Below are positions 1-7,801 of a stretch of 21,393 nt of DNA, piece by piece (the first letter of the stretch is position 1; every line of letters starts with the position of its first letter). Source of the DNA: Bacteroidota bacterium (GTDB lineage Bacteria > Bacteroidota > Bacteroidia > UKL13-3); assembly GCA_004293295.1 (NCBI GenBank), contig RDYC01000188.1, positions 1 through 21,393 of the forward strand, read 5' to 3'. The notes under the pieces were generated by a model. That model did not search any database. It saw nothing but the letters and a program-made list of their open reading frames with translations, and was not told the DNA's origin. Both the position numbers and the translations under genes were made by a program.

Positions 1-1572
1 ATTTATGGCCGATTGCATATCAGCTTTTAAGCTCTTACCTGATTCACTCAACTCATTTCTGAGTTCTTTTTCGCTAGGAGCCTTAAACACCATGGTTTTA
101 CTTTTTGCACTTTTGGCTCCATGCACCCCATCGTTATCCCAAACTTCAAAGTAGTATTCCAATTCATCTGCCGCACTCAATCCGGTTTCGTTTAGGTTAA
201 ATTGAAAATAAAAACGTTGTGTTTTCTCGTTTCGTTGAAGAGCTATGGGTTTATTAACTATACCCTGTTTAACTTTTGAGTCAGTTTCTGATTTTAAAAA
301 GCGGTAGGCAAAAACCAATTTCGTAAGTCCATAATCATCACTGGCATCACCAATAAAGTATAGTTGCTTACCAGTTATAGAATCTGCTTTTTCATCCACA
401 CTGATTTGCGGAAAGGCATCAGGTAAAACGTTAATCATATATGCTAAACTATCCGCAGTACCATACGCATTATTTTTGTTACGAATGAAATAAGGGGATG
501 ATGCCAACAACTTTTTGGAAAATGTAAATTGAACATCATTTTTACGGTCTGCCTTAGCTACTGATTCACCAAATCCATATTCAACAAAGTCGGTTTGCGA
601 GGTACTCAACATCCAAGTGGCAACTGTACCCGCGGGTAATGTTAGGTCTCCCGGATTTTGTAAAACTTCCGCTTGTTTGCCAATATATCCCGGATATTGT
701 AGTTTAACACTGTAGTTAATCAATACCGGCTTGGCAATTACTTTTAACAAATAGTCTGTTGAATTAAAATCAGCAGCGGAAAAATGAAATGGAATATCTT
801 TATTCACATTCCTCAACGTGTAAGTGAATGTTGTTTTATCCACTTTCTGCATCTTAAACGATTGTCCATTAAGGTCAACATAAACCTCATTGGGTATGGC
901 TTTCCCTTTAAGGGCAACGGTCAATTCAAAATCAGCATATTGAGCAGTGGTTAATTTGCTGTTTTGCAATTCAAAAACAAAAGGAGCTTCAGGTAAAAAA
1001 GTGGTATTGTACTTAATTAAACGTTCACTGCCTTTGGTAATAATGCCGGGAGCAAAAAGGTATATAACAAGGTATATAACAGCCGGTATGATAACTATTC
1101 GGGCGTGTTTTAGATTTTGCTTTAAATTAATGGCATCAGTAAATACAATGGGTTTAAGCTGTTCTGCTTTTTGGCTTATGGCAGCTTCAAGTAAGGCAGA
1201 GTCTTTTTGCTCGGCTTCATGTTTTAACTGTAAGGTATTTAATAACTTATCTTTAACATCTGGGAAATGTGTACCAATGAGGGTTGACGCATACTCGTAG
1301 CTTAGGGTTTTACCCAGTTTATACATGCCCAACAAAGGAGAAATCACATATTTTACTAAACAAAAGCTTACAAATAATAAAAAACAGTAAAACAAGGTAG
1401 CACGCACCAACGTATTATAATGGCCAAAATATTCAAGAAGAACAACCAACAAAAAGCTGAATAAGGTGGCTAAGGCAAAATAAATAGCACCCCGCAACAA
1501 TTGGTTTTTATAATACTTTCTTACAAAAGCATCCAGTTTATTAAGTAAAAGAGGGTAGTTTGAGTTATTCAT
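1..1572 (-). CDS. DUF4175 family membrane protein, 5' part (cut by the left edge)
   Basis: The frame is open from ATG at 1572 to base 1, giving 524 codons with no stop, so the C-terminal part lies outside the window. Residues 27-48 and 56-77 form two hydrophobic segments, and a third lies at about 158-177. A large polar, beta-rich extracytoplasmic region follows. The stretch FPDVKDKLLNTLQL (103-116) resembles the conserved N-terminal motif I associate with Bacteroidota DUF4175 proteins, which are usually about 1,100 residues long. From about residue 510 the sequence turns helical and charged, as in that family. The function of the family is unknown; I infer an inner-membrane protein with a long periplasmic domain. 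It is transcribed divergently from the thioredoxin-fold gene. A -7-like element (TAACTTCG, bases 1588-1581) lies very close to the ATG, so the leader may be very short. Family assignment is from memory of motif and architecture. Confidence 0.8.
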   Translation of the reverse strand, partial: MNNSNYPLLLNKLDAFVRKYYKNQLLRGAIYFALATLFSFLLVVLLEYFGHYNTLVRATLFYCFLLFVSFCLVKYVISPLLGMYKLGKTLSYEYASTLIGTHFPDVKDKLLNTLQLKHEAEQKDSALLEAAISQKAEQLKPIVFTDAINLKQNLKHARIVIIPAVIYLVIYLFAPGIITKGSERLIKYNTTFLPEAPFVFELQNSKLTTAQYADFELTVALKGKAIPNEVYVDLNGQSFKMQKVDKTTFTYTLRNVNKDIPFHFSAADFNSTDYLLKVIAKPVLINYSVKLQYPGYIGKQAEVLQNPGDLTLPAGTVATWMLSTSQTDFVEYGFGESVAKADRKNDVQFTFSKKLLASSPYFIRNKNNAYGTADSLAYMINVLPDAFPQISVDEKADSITGKQLYFIGDASDDYGLTKLVFAYRFLKSETDSKVKQGIVNKPIALQRNEKTQRFYFQFNLNETGLSAADELEYYFEVWDNDGVHGAKSAKSKTMVFKAPSEKELRNELSESGKSLKADMQSAIN

Positions 1573-1639
1573 GAACGAAGCGAAGTTATATAAAAAATGC
1601 GAGTGCTAAAGTCATAAAATGATTAACGGCTCGATTACA

Positions 1640-1671
1640 TTTTGTGATATATGGGTTTATCATTATTTTCG
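1640..1671 (+). promoter_or_regulatory. Candidate promoter of the thioredoxin-fold gene
   Basis: TTTTG ends at 1644 and TATTTTCG occupies 1664-1671, separated by exactly 19 bases. This fits the Bacteroidota TTG/TTTG-N19-TAnnTTTG promoter with one mismatch in the -7 box. Transcription would start near 1677, about 40 bases before the ATG at 1717. Confidence 0.45.
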
Positions 1672-1716
1672 GAACGATTGTTGAAGAAAATGAAGCGATA
1701 AACCAATTGTACAATA

Positions 1717-2199
1717 ATGTATTTAAAATTAAAACACATACTGGCAGCAGCACCTTTTTTGTTGTTAATGGCTTTTACACCAGCTAAAAAGGCAGCTCCC
1801 AAGGCCGAATTAAAGTGGTATGAATGGAACGAAGGTTATGCCAAGGCAACCAAAGAAGGTAAAATAGTGTTGGTTGATGCCTATACAGATTGGTGTGGGT
1901 GGTGCAAAAAAATGGATAGAGATACTTATGCCAATGCTGAAATTATCAAAAAAATAAACGAACACTTTATCCCTATAAAATTTAACCCGGAAATCCCATA
2001 TACTGATTATAAAGTGGGTGAAAACACTTATAATAACCAGGAATTGTTTTATATGATGACTAGGGGGGAATCAACAGGATTTCCAACAGTATACTACATT
2101 TACACCAAAAAAATGAGCATTTTTGTTGACCCAGGTTATAAAGGACCTGATGCTTTTATGCAGGCGCTGGACGCAGCAATAGCAGAAAGTAAAAAGTAA
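1717..2199 (+). CDS. Secreted thioredoxin-fold protein with CGWC active site
   Basis: This 160-residue protein starts with a hydrophobic signal segment (residues 6-21, then TPAKKAAP), so it should be exported to the periplasm or beyond. No lipobox cysteine is seen. The thioredoxin fold follows: VLVDAYTDWCGWCKKMD places the redox pair at C60 and C63, and the cis-proline is P123 in GFPTVYY. The length and the CGWCKKM sequence resemble the Thioredoxin_7/DUF255-like group rather than classical thioredoxin. Its likely role is thiol-disulphide exchange on envelope proteins; the partner cannot be read from the sequence. It lies 49 bases upstream of the PurF-like gene, which seems to have its own -7 box, so cotranscription is possible but not required. 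Confidence 0.85.
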   Translation: MYLKLKHILAAAPFLLLMAFTPAKKAAPKAELKWYEWNEGYAKATKEGKIVLVDAYTDWCGWCKKMDRDTYANAEIIKKINEHFIPIKFNPEIPYTDYKVGENTYNNQELFYMMTRGESTGFPTVYYIYTKKMSIFVDPGYKGPDAFMQALDAAIAESKK

Positions 2200-2200
2200 T

Positions 2201-2231
2201 TTTCACCAACTCCATTTAAAAGCTAAATTTG
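2201..2231 (+). promoter_or_regulatory. Candidate promoter of the PurF-like gene
   Basis: TAAATTTG (2224-2231) matches the Bacteroidota -7 consensus TAnnTTTG exactly. Nineteen bases upstream there is TTTC (2201-2204) instead of TTTG, so the -33 element is weak. A start near 2237 would give a leader of about 12 bases before ATG 2249. Confidence 0.45.
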
Positions 2232-2248
2232 CCACTCCATTTTAATAT

Positions 2249-4144
2249 ATGAGTGATTCAATACAACACGAATGCGGAATCGCATTTATCAGATTACTTA
2301 AACCTTTAGATTTTTACCAAGAAAAGTACGGCAGCAGTTTATATGGCTTAAAAAAGCTGAACCTGCTTATGCAAAAGCAACACAACCGGGGGCAGGATGG
2401 TGCAGGTGTGGGTGTAATTAAGCTGAACGTAGAGCCCGGAAATCAATACATATTCAGGAGGCGGGAAAGTGGAAGCGGGGCCATTGCTGAGATTTTTGAG
2501 CGCATTGAGAAAAAAATAAATGATGTAGCCAATAAACAACAATTAAAAGACCCAGCCTACTTAAAAGCCCACGCGCCTTTTGTGGGAGAGGTGTATTTAG
2601 GTCATTTAAGGTATGGAACTTATGGCAGCAGTTCTAGTGACTTATGCCACCCGTTTTTGCGCCAAAACAATTGGATGACGCGTAATTTGTTATTGGCAGG
2701 TAACTTTAACATGACCAACGTAGATGAGCTGTTTGAACTTTTAATTGAGCTAGGACAACATCCACGTGAAAAAGCCGATACGGTTACCATGTTGGAGAAA
2801 ATCGGACACTTTTTGGATGAAGAAAACCAACGCTTGTTTGCAGAATACAAACGTAAAGGCATTTCCAATAAAGCCATAAGTGAAATTATTAGTGAGAAAT
2901 TAGATATTAAACGCATCATCACCCGCGCTATGAAAGAGGTTGATGGGGGATATGTGCTAACAGGCTTGGTAGGTAATGGTGATTCGTTTATTCTTCGCGA
3001 CCCTGCCGGTATACGGCCTTGTTTTTATTATGTAGATGATGAAGTGCTGGTAGCCACAAGCGAACGTCCGGCAATTCAAACCGGTTTTAATGTAAAACTC
3101 AATACCATTAAAGAATTGCAACCCGGATACGCCCTTATTATAAAAAAGGATGGAACATTTAGCGAGGAGAAAATACTGGAAGCACTTCCTAAAAAATCTT
3201 GCACCTTCGAGCGTATTTATTTTTCGCGAGGTAATGACCGAGATATTTACCTTGAACGCAAAAAATTGGGTCATTTGTTAAGCCGTAAGGTGGTTCAAGC
3301 CATTAATGCCGATTTACCCAATACCGTTTTTAGTTATATTCCAAACACCGCAGCCACAGCCTTTTATGGCATGATAGATGGCATACACGACTACCTTACC
3401 GAGTATAAAGCTCAGGAAATTATTAAGTTAGGCCCAAGCCCTGATATTGATAAGTTAAAAGAAATACTTAGTTGGAAACCACGTAGGGAAAAAATTGCGG
3501 TTAAGGATGTTAAACTCCGCACCTTTATTACTGATGATGAACACCGCGAAGACATGGTGGCGCATGTGTATGATGTAACCTACGGCCTGGTAAACAATGG
3601 GGTTGACACGTTGGTTGTGATTGACGACAGCATTGTACGAGGTACTACGTTAAGAAGCAGCATTTTGCGTATTTTAGACAGGCTACACCCTAAACGTATA
3701 ATCATTGTGTCTTCAGCACCACAAATTCGATACCCTGATTGTTATGGAATTGATATGAGCCGCTTGAAAGACTTTGTAGCTTTTCAAGCCATGTTGGCTT
3801 TATTAAAGGACCGCAATAAGGAACATTTGCTGCAAGAAGTATATGCCAAATGTAAGGCACAGGAAAAAAGCCCTAAAGAGGAAGTGGTAAACCATGTAAA
3901 AGAGTTGTACGATTTATTTACTGATGATGAAATCAGCGATAAAATCAGCGAAATTATACGCCCGGCAGATTTAACAGCTGAGGTTAAGGTAATTTACCAA
4001 AGTATAGAAAACCTGCACATTGCTTGTCCTGACCATAAGGGAGATTGGTATTTTAGCGGCAATTACCCAACTCCGGGAGGTAATAAGGTGGTAAACAAAG
4101 CCTTTATTAATTTTATGGAAGGTATAACCGCAAGAGCTTACTAA
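2249..4144 (+). CDS. Long amidophosphoribosyltransferase-like protein (PurF family)
   Basis: PurF catalyses the first step of purine synthesis, PRPP plus glutamine to phosphoribosylamine. This 631-residue protein shows both halves of the enzyme. The N-terminal nucleophile hydrolase (Ntn) glutaminase half has C9 in HECGIAF after an 8-residue propeptide-like segment, HNRGQDGAG at 45-53, GHLRYGTYG at 118-126 and GNFNMTN at 151-157. The phosphoribosyltransferase half has the PRPP loop VVIDDSIVRGTT at 456-467 and YPDCYGIDM at 495-503. It is about 130-160 residues longer than the usual 470-505-residue PurF, with extra sequence near 80-110, 160-225 and 380-425. The pair of C-terminal cysteines that helps hold the Fe-S cluster in Bacillus PurF is reduced to C593 (IACPDHKGDW). 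I recall a long form like this as common in Bacteroidota, sometimes beside a standard PurF. It could be the main PurF or a divergent paralogue, so no symbol is given. LptB follows after 15 bases, suggesting an operon. Confidence 0.85.
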   Translation: MSDSIQHECGIAFIRLLKPLDFYQEKYGSSLYGLKKLNLLMQKQHNRGQDGAGVGVIKLNVEPGNQYIFRRRESGSGAIAEIFERIEKKINDVANKQQLKDPAYLKAHAPFVGEVYLGHLRYGTYGSSSSDLCHPFLRQNNWMTRNLLLAGNFNMTNVDELFELLIELGQHPREKADTVTMLEKIGHFLDEENQRLFAEYKRKGISNKAISEIISEKLDIKRIITRAMKEVDGGYVLTGLVGNGDSFILRDPAGIRPCFYYVDDEVLVATSERPAIQTGFNVKLNTIKELQPGYALIIKKDGTFSEEKILEALPKKSCTFERIYFSRGNDRDIYLERKKLGHLLSRKVVQAINADLPNTVFSYIPNTAATAFYGMIDGIHDYLTEYKAQEIIKLGPSPDIDKLKEILSWKPRREKIAVKDVKLRTFITDDEHREDMVAHVYDVTYGLVNNGVDTLVVIDDSIVRGTTLRSSILRILDRLHPKRIIIVSSAPQIRYPDCYGIDMSRLKDFVAFQAMLALLKDRNKEHLLQEVYAKCKAQEKSPKEEVVNHVKELYDLFTDDEISDKISEIIRPADLTAEVKVIYQSIENLHIACPDHKGDWYFSGNYPTPGGNKVVNKAFINFMEGITARAY

Positions 4145-4159
4145 TAATAACAAACAACA

Positions 4160-4882
4160 ATGATTTTATCTTCGCACAACCTCGTAAAAAAATACAAAAA
4201 GCGCACTGTGGTAAACAATGTTTCTATTGAAGTGCACCAAGGAGAATGTGTGGGTTTGTTAGGTCCGAATGGAGCTGGAAAAACCACCACCTTTTACATG
4301 ACGGTAGGATTGGTAAAACCTGACGAAGGTAAAGTGATGCTGGATGGAAAAGACATCACCCCTTTGCCCATGTACAAACGTGCGCAACAAGGGTTGGGCT
4401 ATTTGCCACAAGAAGCCTCTATTTTTAGAACACTAAGTGTAGAAGATAATATTAAGGCGGTTTTAGAGATGACTAAGCTATCCAAAGCCGACCAAACTGC
4501 AAAGTTGGAAGAACTGTTGGAAGAATTTGGGTTAAATCGGGTGAGAAAAAGTTTGGGTAATGTATTAAGTGGTGGTGAGCGCAGGCGTTGCGAAATAGCC
4601 CGCGCGTTGGCCGTTAATCCCAAGTTTGTGTTGTTGGATGAACCTTTTGCAGGGATTGACCCCATTGCTGTTGAAGATATTCAACAGATAGTGGCAAAAC
4701 TAAAGCATAAAAATATTGGCATATTAATTACTGACCACAATGTGCATGAAACCTTGAGCATTGTTGATAGGGCCTATTTATTGTTTGAAGGAAAGATTTT
4801 AAAAGGAGGAACAGCACAAGAACTTGCTGATGATGAAGTGGTGCGCAAAGTATATTTGGGGCAAAATTTTGTATTGAGGTAA
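4160..4882 (+). CDS. lptB: LPS export ABC transporter ATP-binding protein LptB
   Basis: This cytoplasmic ATPase powers the LptBFG complex, which extracts lipopolysaccharide from the inner membrane and drives it toward the outer membrane. All ABC motifs are present in 240 residues: Walker A GPNGAGKTT (35-43), Q-loop Q84 in LPQEASIFRTLSVEDN, signature LSGGE (136-140), Walker B VLLDEP (157-162) and H-loop H193 in TDHNVHE. The LPQEASIFR and ERRRCEIARAL stretches, together with the FAGIDPIAVEDIQ sequence after Walker B, are characteristic of LptB rather than other small ABC ATPases. Length is normal. It sits 15 bases behind the PurF-like gene and probably shares its transcript. The permease genes lptF/lptG are not in the window. 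Confidence 0.93.
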   Translation: MILSSHNLVKKYKKRTVVNNVSIEVHQGECVGLLGPNGAGKTTTFYMTVGLVKPDEGKVMLDGKDITPLPMYKRAQQGLGYLPQEASIFRTLSVEDNIKAVLEMTKLSKADQTAKLEELLEEFGLNRVRKSLGNVLSGGERRRCEIARALAVNPKFVLLDEPFAGIDPIAVEDIQQIVAKLKHKNIGILITDHNVHETLSIVDRAYLLFEGKILKGGTAQELADDEVVRKVYLGQNFVLR

Positions 4883-4903
4883 ACCTGCAAATGCATACAT
4901 TTG
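4874..4903 (+). promoter_or_regulatory. Promoter of the small lipoprotein gene
   Basis: TTG (4874-4876), a 19-base spacer and TACATTTG (4896-4903) match the Bacteroidota promoter exactly. The -33 element lies inside the last codons of lptB. The expected start is near 4909, about 10 bases before ATG 4920. Confidence 0.65.
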
Positions 4904-4919
4904 AAATAAAAGATATACA

Positions 4920-5126
4920 ATGAAAAAAATAGTTACCACATTTGCCATTGCAAGCGTTGCCTTGGTAATTACCTCTTGTGGAAGTGAAACTCCTAAAACC
5001 GACTTAAACCAAGAAGAGCAAGCTGTTGTTGACAGCACAGTTTATAATGACCAAGCCGCTATGGATTCAGCAGAAAAAGCCATACACGCAATGATAGGTG
5101 CTGATACGACATCAGGTGAAGAATAG
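4920..5126 (+). CDS. Small lipoprotein, 68 residues, unknown function
   Basis: The protein begins MKKIVTTFAIASVALVITSC, a lipoprotein signal peptide with lipobox ITSC and lipidated C20. The mature part is only about 48 residues, acidic and probably helical (QEEQAVVDSTVY, AAMDSAEKAIHAMIGAD), with no cysteine. It should be anchored in the envelope. I recognise no family. A good signal peptide and an exact-match promoter immediately upstream argue that it is a real gene despite its size. It is followed by about 158 bases without a gene, where it meets the convergent SCO/cytochrome cluster. Confidence 0.75.
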   Translation: MKKIVTTFAIASVALVITSCGSETPKTDLNQEEQAVVDSTVYNDQAAMDSAEKAIHAMIGADTTSGEE

Positions 5127-5284
5127 CATGAGTGCCGAGCACCTTGTTTAAATAAATGAAATTAGTTTATGTTTAGCGAATTTCAGCCCGAATAACTCCG
5201 GTTGCTAATTGGTTTGATGTGGTTTGTAAATACGCTAAAAGTAGAAACTTAGTACTTGAGGTTGATTTTAGATAACAATACCGT

Positions 5285-5872
5285 TTATTTTTGCCGAAGC
5301 AGGTAATCAATATTCTCAATAAGTTGATCAACTTGCGATTTTACCGTTCCGTAATATATACCCCGAATTTGGCCGGATTGGTCAACTAAAAACAACCCAC
5401 CGCTATGCGAATGGTCTTGGTTATTTCCGTAAAATTCCGGTTTTAAGGCGGCATAATATCCTTTGTTAGCCAATTCCAGCGTGTAATCTCGGTCAGATCT
5501 TAAAAACATCCATTGTTTACCATCAGATGCAGCATTTTTTGCATATCCCTTTAGTACCTCATAGGTATCATAATCAGGATCTATTGTATGGGATAAGATT
5601 AAAAAATTATTGTTACCCTCAAACTTTTTGTAAACCCTTTTTAGTTCTTCCGTCATTACAGGGCAAATGGTTGGGCAGCTGGTAAAGAAAAAATCCACTA
5701 CGTAAACTTTACCTTCAACACTTAAGTTGGTAACAGCTTCCCCATTCTGATTGGTAGTTTTAAATGCAGGGGCAGGATAATGAAGTGTTTTTTCTTCAAA
5801 TTGTTGTTCGGTTTGGTGTGCACATGAAGTGAATAGTAATCCACAAATGATAAAGCCTGCAAGTGGTTTCAT
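5285..5872 (-). CDS. SCO1/SenC family lipoprotein, copy 1
   Basis: SCO proteins are thioredoxin-fold, copper-binding envelope proteins that help assemble the Cu-A centre of cytochrome oxidase or act as thiol reductants. I take the start at ATG 5872, giving 195 residues, because MKPLAGFIICGLLFTSC then forms a proper lipoprotein signal with lipidated C17. An in-frame ATG at 5935 would add 21 residues before it. The copper/redox pair is FFTSCPTICPVM (C66 and C70 from this start). The third ligand is H156 in HSHSGGLFLVD. LILSHTIDPDYDT and RGIYYGT are further family landmarks. It is the last gene of the cluster, 116 bases after the cytochrome c lipoprotein. It is clearly similar to the second SCO protein at 6386-7072, suggesting an old tandem duplication. 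Confidence 0.9.
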   Translation of the reverse strand: MKPLAGFIICGLLFTSCAHQTEQQFEEKTLHYPAPAFKTTNQNGEAVTNLSVEGKVYVVDFFFTSCPTICPVMTEELKRVYKKFEGNNNFLILSHTIDPDYDTYEVLKGYAKNAASDGKQWMFLRSDRDYTLELANKGYYAALKPEFYGNNQDHSHSGGLFLVDQSGQIRGIYYGTVKSQVDQLIENIDYLLRQK

Positions 5873-5988
5873 AAAATTGAAATTTAGTTCCACTAAGTTC
5901 TGAAAAACATAAGTTAATAACTTCTTAAAAAACAATCAGAGTCACTTAATAAAGTAAATACCATGAGTTGGTTGATGCGTGATCCAAC

Positions 5989-6399
5989 TTATTTGCCGCA
6001 GTTTTTAAGCTGTAACGCCACTTCCGAATCATTTATTATTGCGTGTGAATCGGTAAAGTTATACAATACAAATTGCGTGATATAATAAATATCTTTATCA
6101 GTTAATTGTGGGTTGGAAGGCATTTTTAAGTGATAAACCTGCTCATTTACTTTAATTGCTGAATCCATTCCGAATTTGATGATACAAGGTATTTGCTGTG
6201 GATAGTTTACTAAATAATCAGCCCTATTTAATGGTGGTATTAATTGCGCCAGTCCTGATCCATTGGATTGATGACAATTGGCGCAATGCTCTTCATATAA
6301 CATCCTGCCATTACTAACAGTATGAAGCAAGTTGGTGTTCACATCAGAACAAGCAAATACCAACAAGGATAGTAGCAATAACCAGTTAAAGCGTTTCAT
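5989..6399 (-). CDS. Cytochrome c lipoprotein with a single haem site
   Basis: The 136-residue protein starts with MKRFNWLLLLSLLVFAC, a lipoprotein signal with lipidated C17. The haem c motif is CANCH at 39-43, in GRMLYEEHCANCHQSNGSGL, a typical class I cytochrome c start. M93 in LKMPSNPQLTDKDI is the likely distal ligand, and DIYYITQFVLYNF is the C-terminal helix. It should be a membrane-anchored one-electron carrier in the envelope. Its ATG overlaps the end of the upstream SCO gene by 14 bases, which indicates translational coupling in one operon. Two more cysteines (C72 and C134) are outside the haem motif and could form a disulphide, which is unusual in this class. Confidence 0.9.
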   Translation of the reverse strand: MKRFNWLLLLSLLVFACSDVNTNLLHTVSNGRMLYEEHCANCHQSNGSGLAQLIPPLNRADYLVNYPQQIPCIIKFGMDSAIKVNEQVYHLKMPSNPQLTDKDIYYITQFVLYNFTDSHAIINDSEVALQLKNCGK

Positions 6400-7072
6400 T
6401 TAGTAATTGGTTGATATCAGCAATCAATTGATCAGTTTCTGAGGCACTGGTGCCGTCATAAATACCCCTTACTCGTTTCTCCTTATCTATTAAAATAAAT
6501 CCGCCACTGTGTATAAATCCTCCGGGTTCCGAAGAATCTGCCGCGGCCGTAGCATAATATCCTTTTTCGGCCAACTCATAAATGTAAGACCGCTCACCTG
6601 TTAAAAACTGCCAATGCCTGCCATCACTTCCTAATCTTTTTGCATAATCAGCAAGCACTTCTAACGTGTCGTGTTCCGGGTCTATGGTATGAGATAATAA
6701 AATCAAATCATCTCGCTGCTTAAATTCTTGGTATATCCGAAGCATTTCTTTTTTCATAATGGGGCAAATTGTTGGGCAGGTTGTGAAAAAGAAATCTACT
6801 ACTGCAATTTTCCCGCTTAATACATTTTGGGTAACTGTATCGCCTTTTTGATTTACCAATTTAAAATCAGGCACAGTAGCATAAATTGTATCAATTAATT
6901 CTGTACCGTTAACAATCCTTACCTGAACATCCCTATTGCCAAAAATGGGGAGTTTTTTTTTCTCTGAACAAGCAACAGCAGTTACAAGTAGCAAGCAGAT
7001 TGATAAATTGACTTTATAGTGATTAATGAAGTTGCTCAAGGATTTGTTTTTTAACCTGTTGGATATTATCAT
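6386..7072 (-). CDS. SCO1/SenC family lipoprotein, copy 2
   Basis: This is a second SCO protein of 228 residues. It has the copper/redox pair in FFTTCPTICPIM (C99 and C103), LLSHTIDPEHDT near 126-135, and the His ligand H188 in FIHSGGFILID. The signal CLLLVTAVAC puts the lipidated cysteine at C35, behind a rather long N-terminal stretch. The ATG at 7072 lies 50 bases inside the preceding lipoprotein gene. No later ATG precedes the signal segment, but an in-frame TTG at 7039 is possible. Compared with copy 1 it has an extra segment before the thioredoxin fold (residues 36-65) and a different loop before the His ligand, so the two copies probably have different partners. Confidence 0.9.
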   Translation of the reverse strand: MIISNRLKNKSLSNFINHYKVNLSICLLLVTAVACSEKKKLPIFGNRDVQVRIVNGTELIDTIYATVPDFKLVNQKGDTVTQNVLSGKIAVVDFFFTTCPTICPIMKKEMLRIYQEFKQRDDLILLSHTIDPEHDTLEVLADYAKRLGSDGRHWQFLTGERSYIYELAEKGYYATAAADSSEPGGFIHSGGFILIDKEKRVRGIYDGTSASETDQLIADINQLLNETL

Positions 7073-7403
7073 ATTGGCGATTTAAGTACTCAAGAGCCGT
7101 ATCAGATTTCATGTTGGGCGATTTATATTCGTGCATCCAATTCATCATATCTTTATCTGCTTTAATCACCGTTTTTAAAAGTGCTTGTAGGGAGTCTGTT
7201 GCAACTTTCAACGAATCGTTTTTAATCGCTTCTTCAATAAACTTCCGTTTCGAAACAATTTCACCCATTTTGGGCATAACCGAATCATGGATGGCAAATA
7301 TTTCTTTTTCAAGTTGCTGTGCTTTCTGCAAAGTTGTTTCTTGGCAAGCAGTAAGCATCCAAAGGATGCCTACTGCATAGAATTTATGTTTACTATTTGC
7401 CAT
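7023..7403 (-). CDS. Helical lipoprotein of unknown function in the SCO/cytochrome cluster
   Basis: The 126-residue protein has a lipoprotein signal ending in LTAC (lipidated C20), followed by an all-helical, charged mature part. Visible landmarks are EIFAIHDSVMPKMGEIVSKR (about 34-53) and DMMNWMHEYKSPNMKSD (85-101). These two segments are rich in Met and His, residues that often bind Cu(I), although binding here is only an inference. I recall similar Bacteroidota proteins being labelled loosely as viral A-type inclusion protein, a name with no functional value. It starts 2 bases after the stop of the upstream gene and overlaps the downstream SCO gene by 50 bases, so it belongs to the operon. 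Confidence 0.8.
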   Translation of the reverse strand: MANSKHKFYAVGILWMLTACQETTLQKAQQLEKEIFAIHDSVMPKMGEIVSKRKFIEEAIKNDSLKVATDSLQALLKTVIKADKDMMNWMHEYKSPNMKSDTALEYLNRQYDNIQQVKKQILEQLH

Positions 7404-7405
7404 AG

Positions 7406-7801
7406 TTAATGGTGGTCTTCGTTTTTACATAAACCAACAATTTGATGAAATACATCGTGCAAATCGCTTAAGGCTTTAATGATTTCTGCATCGGTGGCTT
7501 TTTTTCGTTGAATCATATCATCCAGTTTTTTGCTGTCTGCTTTAAGCTGTATCACTGCTTTTCTAATTTCAGGCTTATCAAATTCGGCAGGGATAGTTGA
7601 TGATGCTAACGAATCGGCCTTTTGAGCCATTTCGGTGCTCCGCGTTTTAATGGGAACCAAGTTACCCTCTTCACTGGGATGAAAAGTTTGCGACATTACC
7701 CCATGGAATGATTTAAGTTGAGGCCATTTTGCCATGATACCTTGCGCATAAGAGGCACTGGTTAGAAATAGGACGAGTGTTGTGATAAATAGATTTTTCA
7801 T
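7406..7801 (-). CDS. Periplasmic helical protein of unknown function
   Basis: The 131-residue protein has a cleavable signal peptide (MKNLFITTLVLFLTSASYAQ, probably cut near residue 19 or 20). The mature region is predicted to be mainly helical. It includes FHGVMSQTFHPSEEGN near 33-48 and a C-terminal ALSDLHDVFHQIVGLCKNEDHH. The size and helical pattern recall four-helix proteins such as cytochrome b562 or c', but there is no CxxCH motif, so covalent haem is excluded. Several His residues, the single mature Cys and a His-His end could bind a metal; this is speculation. Its ATG overlaps the stop of the upstream cytochrome gene in an ATGA arrangement, showing tight translational coupling. Confidence 0.8.
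   Translation of the reverse strand: MKNLFITTLVLFLTSASYAQGIMAKWPQLKSFHGVMSQTFHPSEEGNLVPIKTRSTEMAQKADSLASSTIPAEFDKPEIRKAVIQLKADSKKLDDMIQRKKATDAEIIKALSDLHDVFHQIVGLCKNEDHH

Noticed and set aside
947..1300. Plus-strand open frame of 117 codons
   Set aside because: It lies antisense to the DUF4175 gene, whose minus-strand frame is open for 524 codons with membrane segments and a family motif. The plus-strand product has no recognisable features.
5873..5935. Longer N-terminus for SCO copy 1 from ATG 5935
   Set aside because: It would put 21 polar and aromatic residues in front of a complete lipoprotein signal peptide that starts at ATG 5872.
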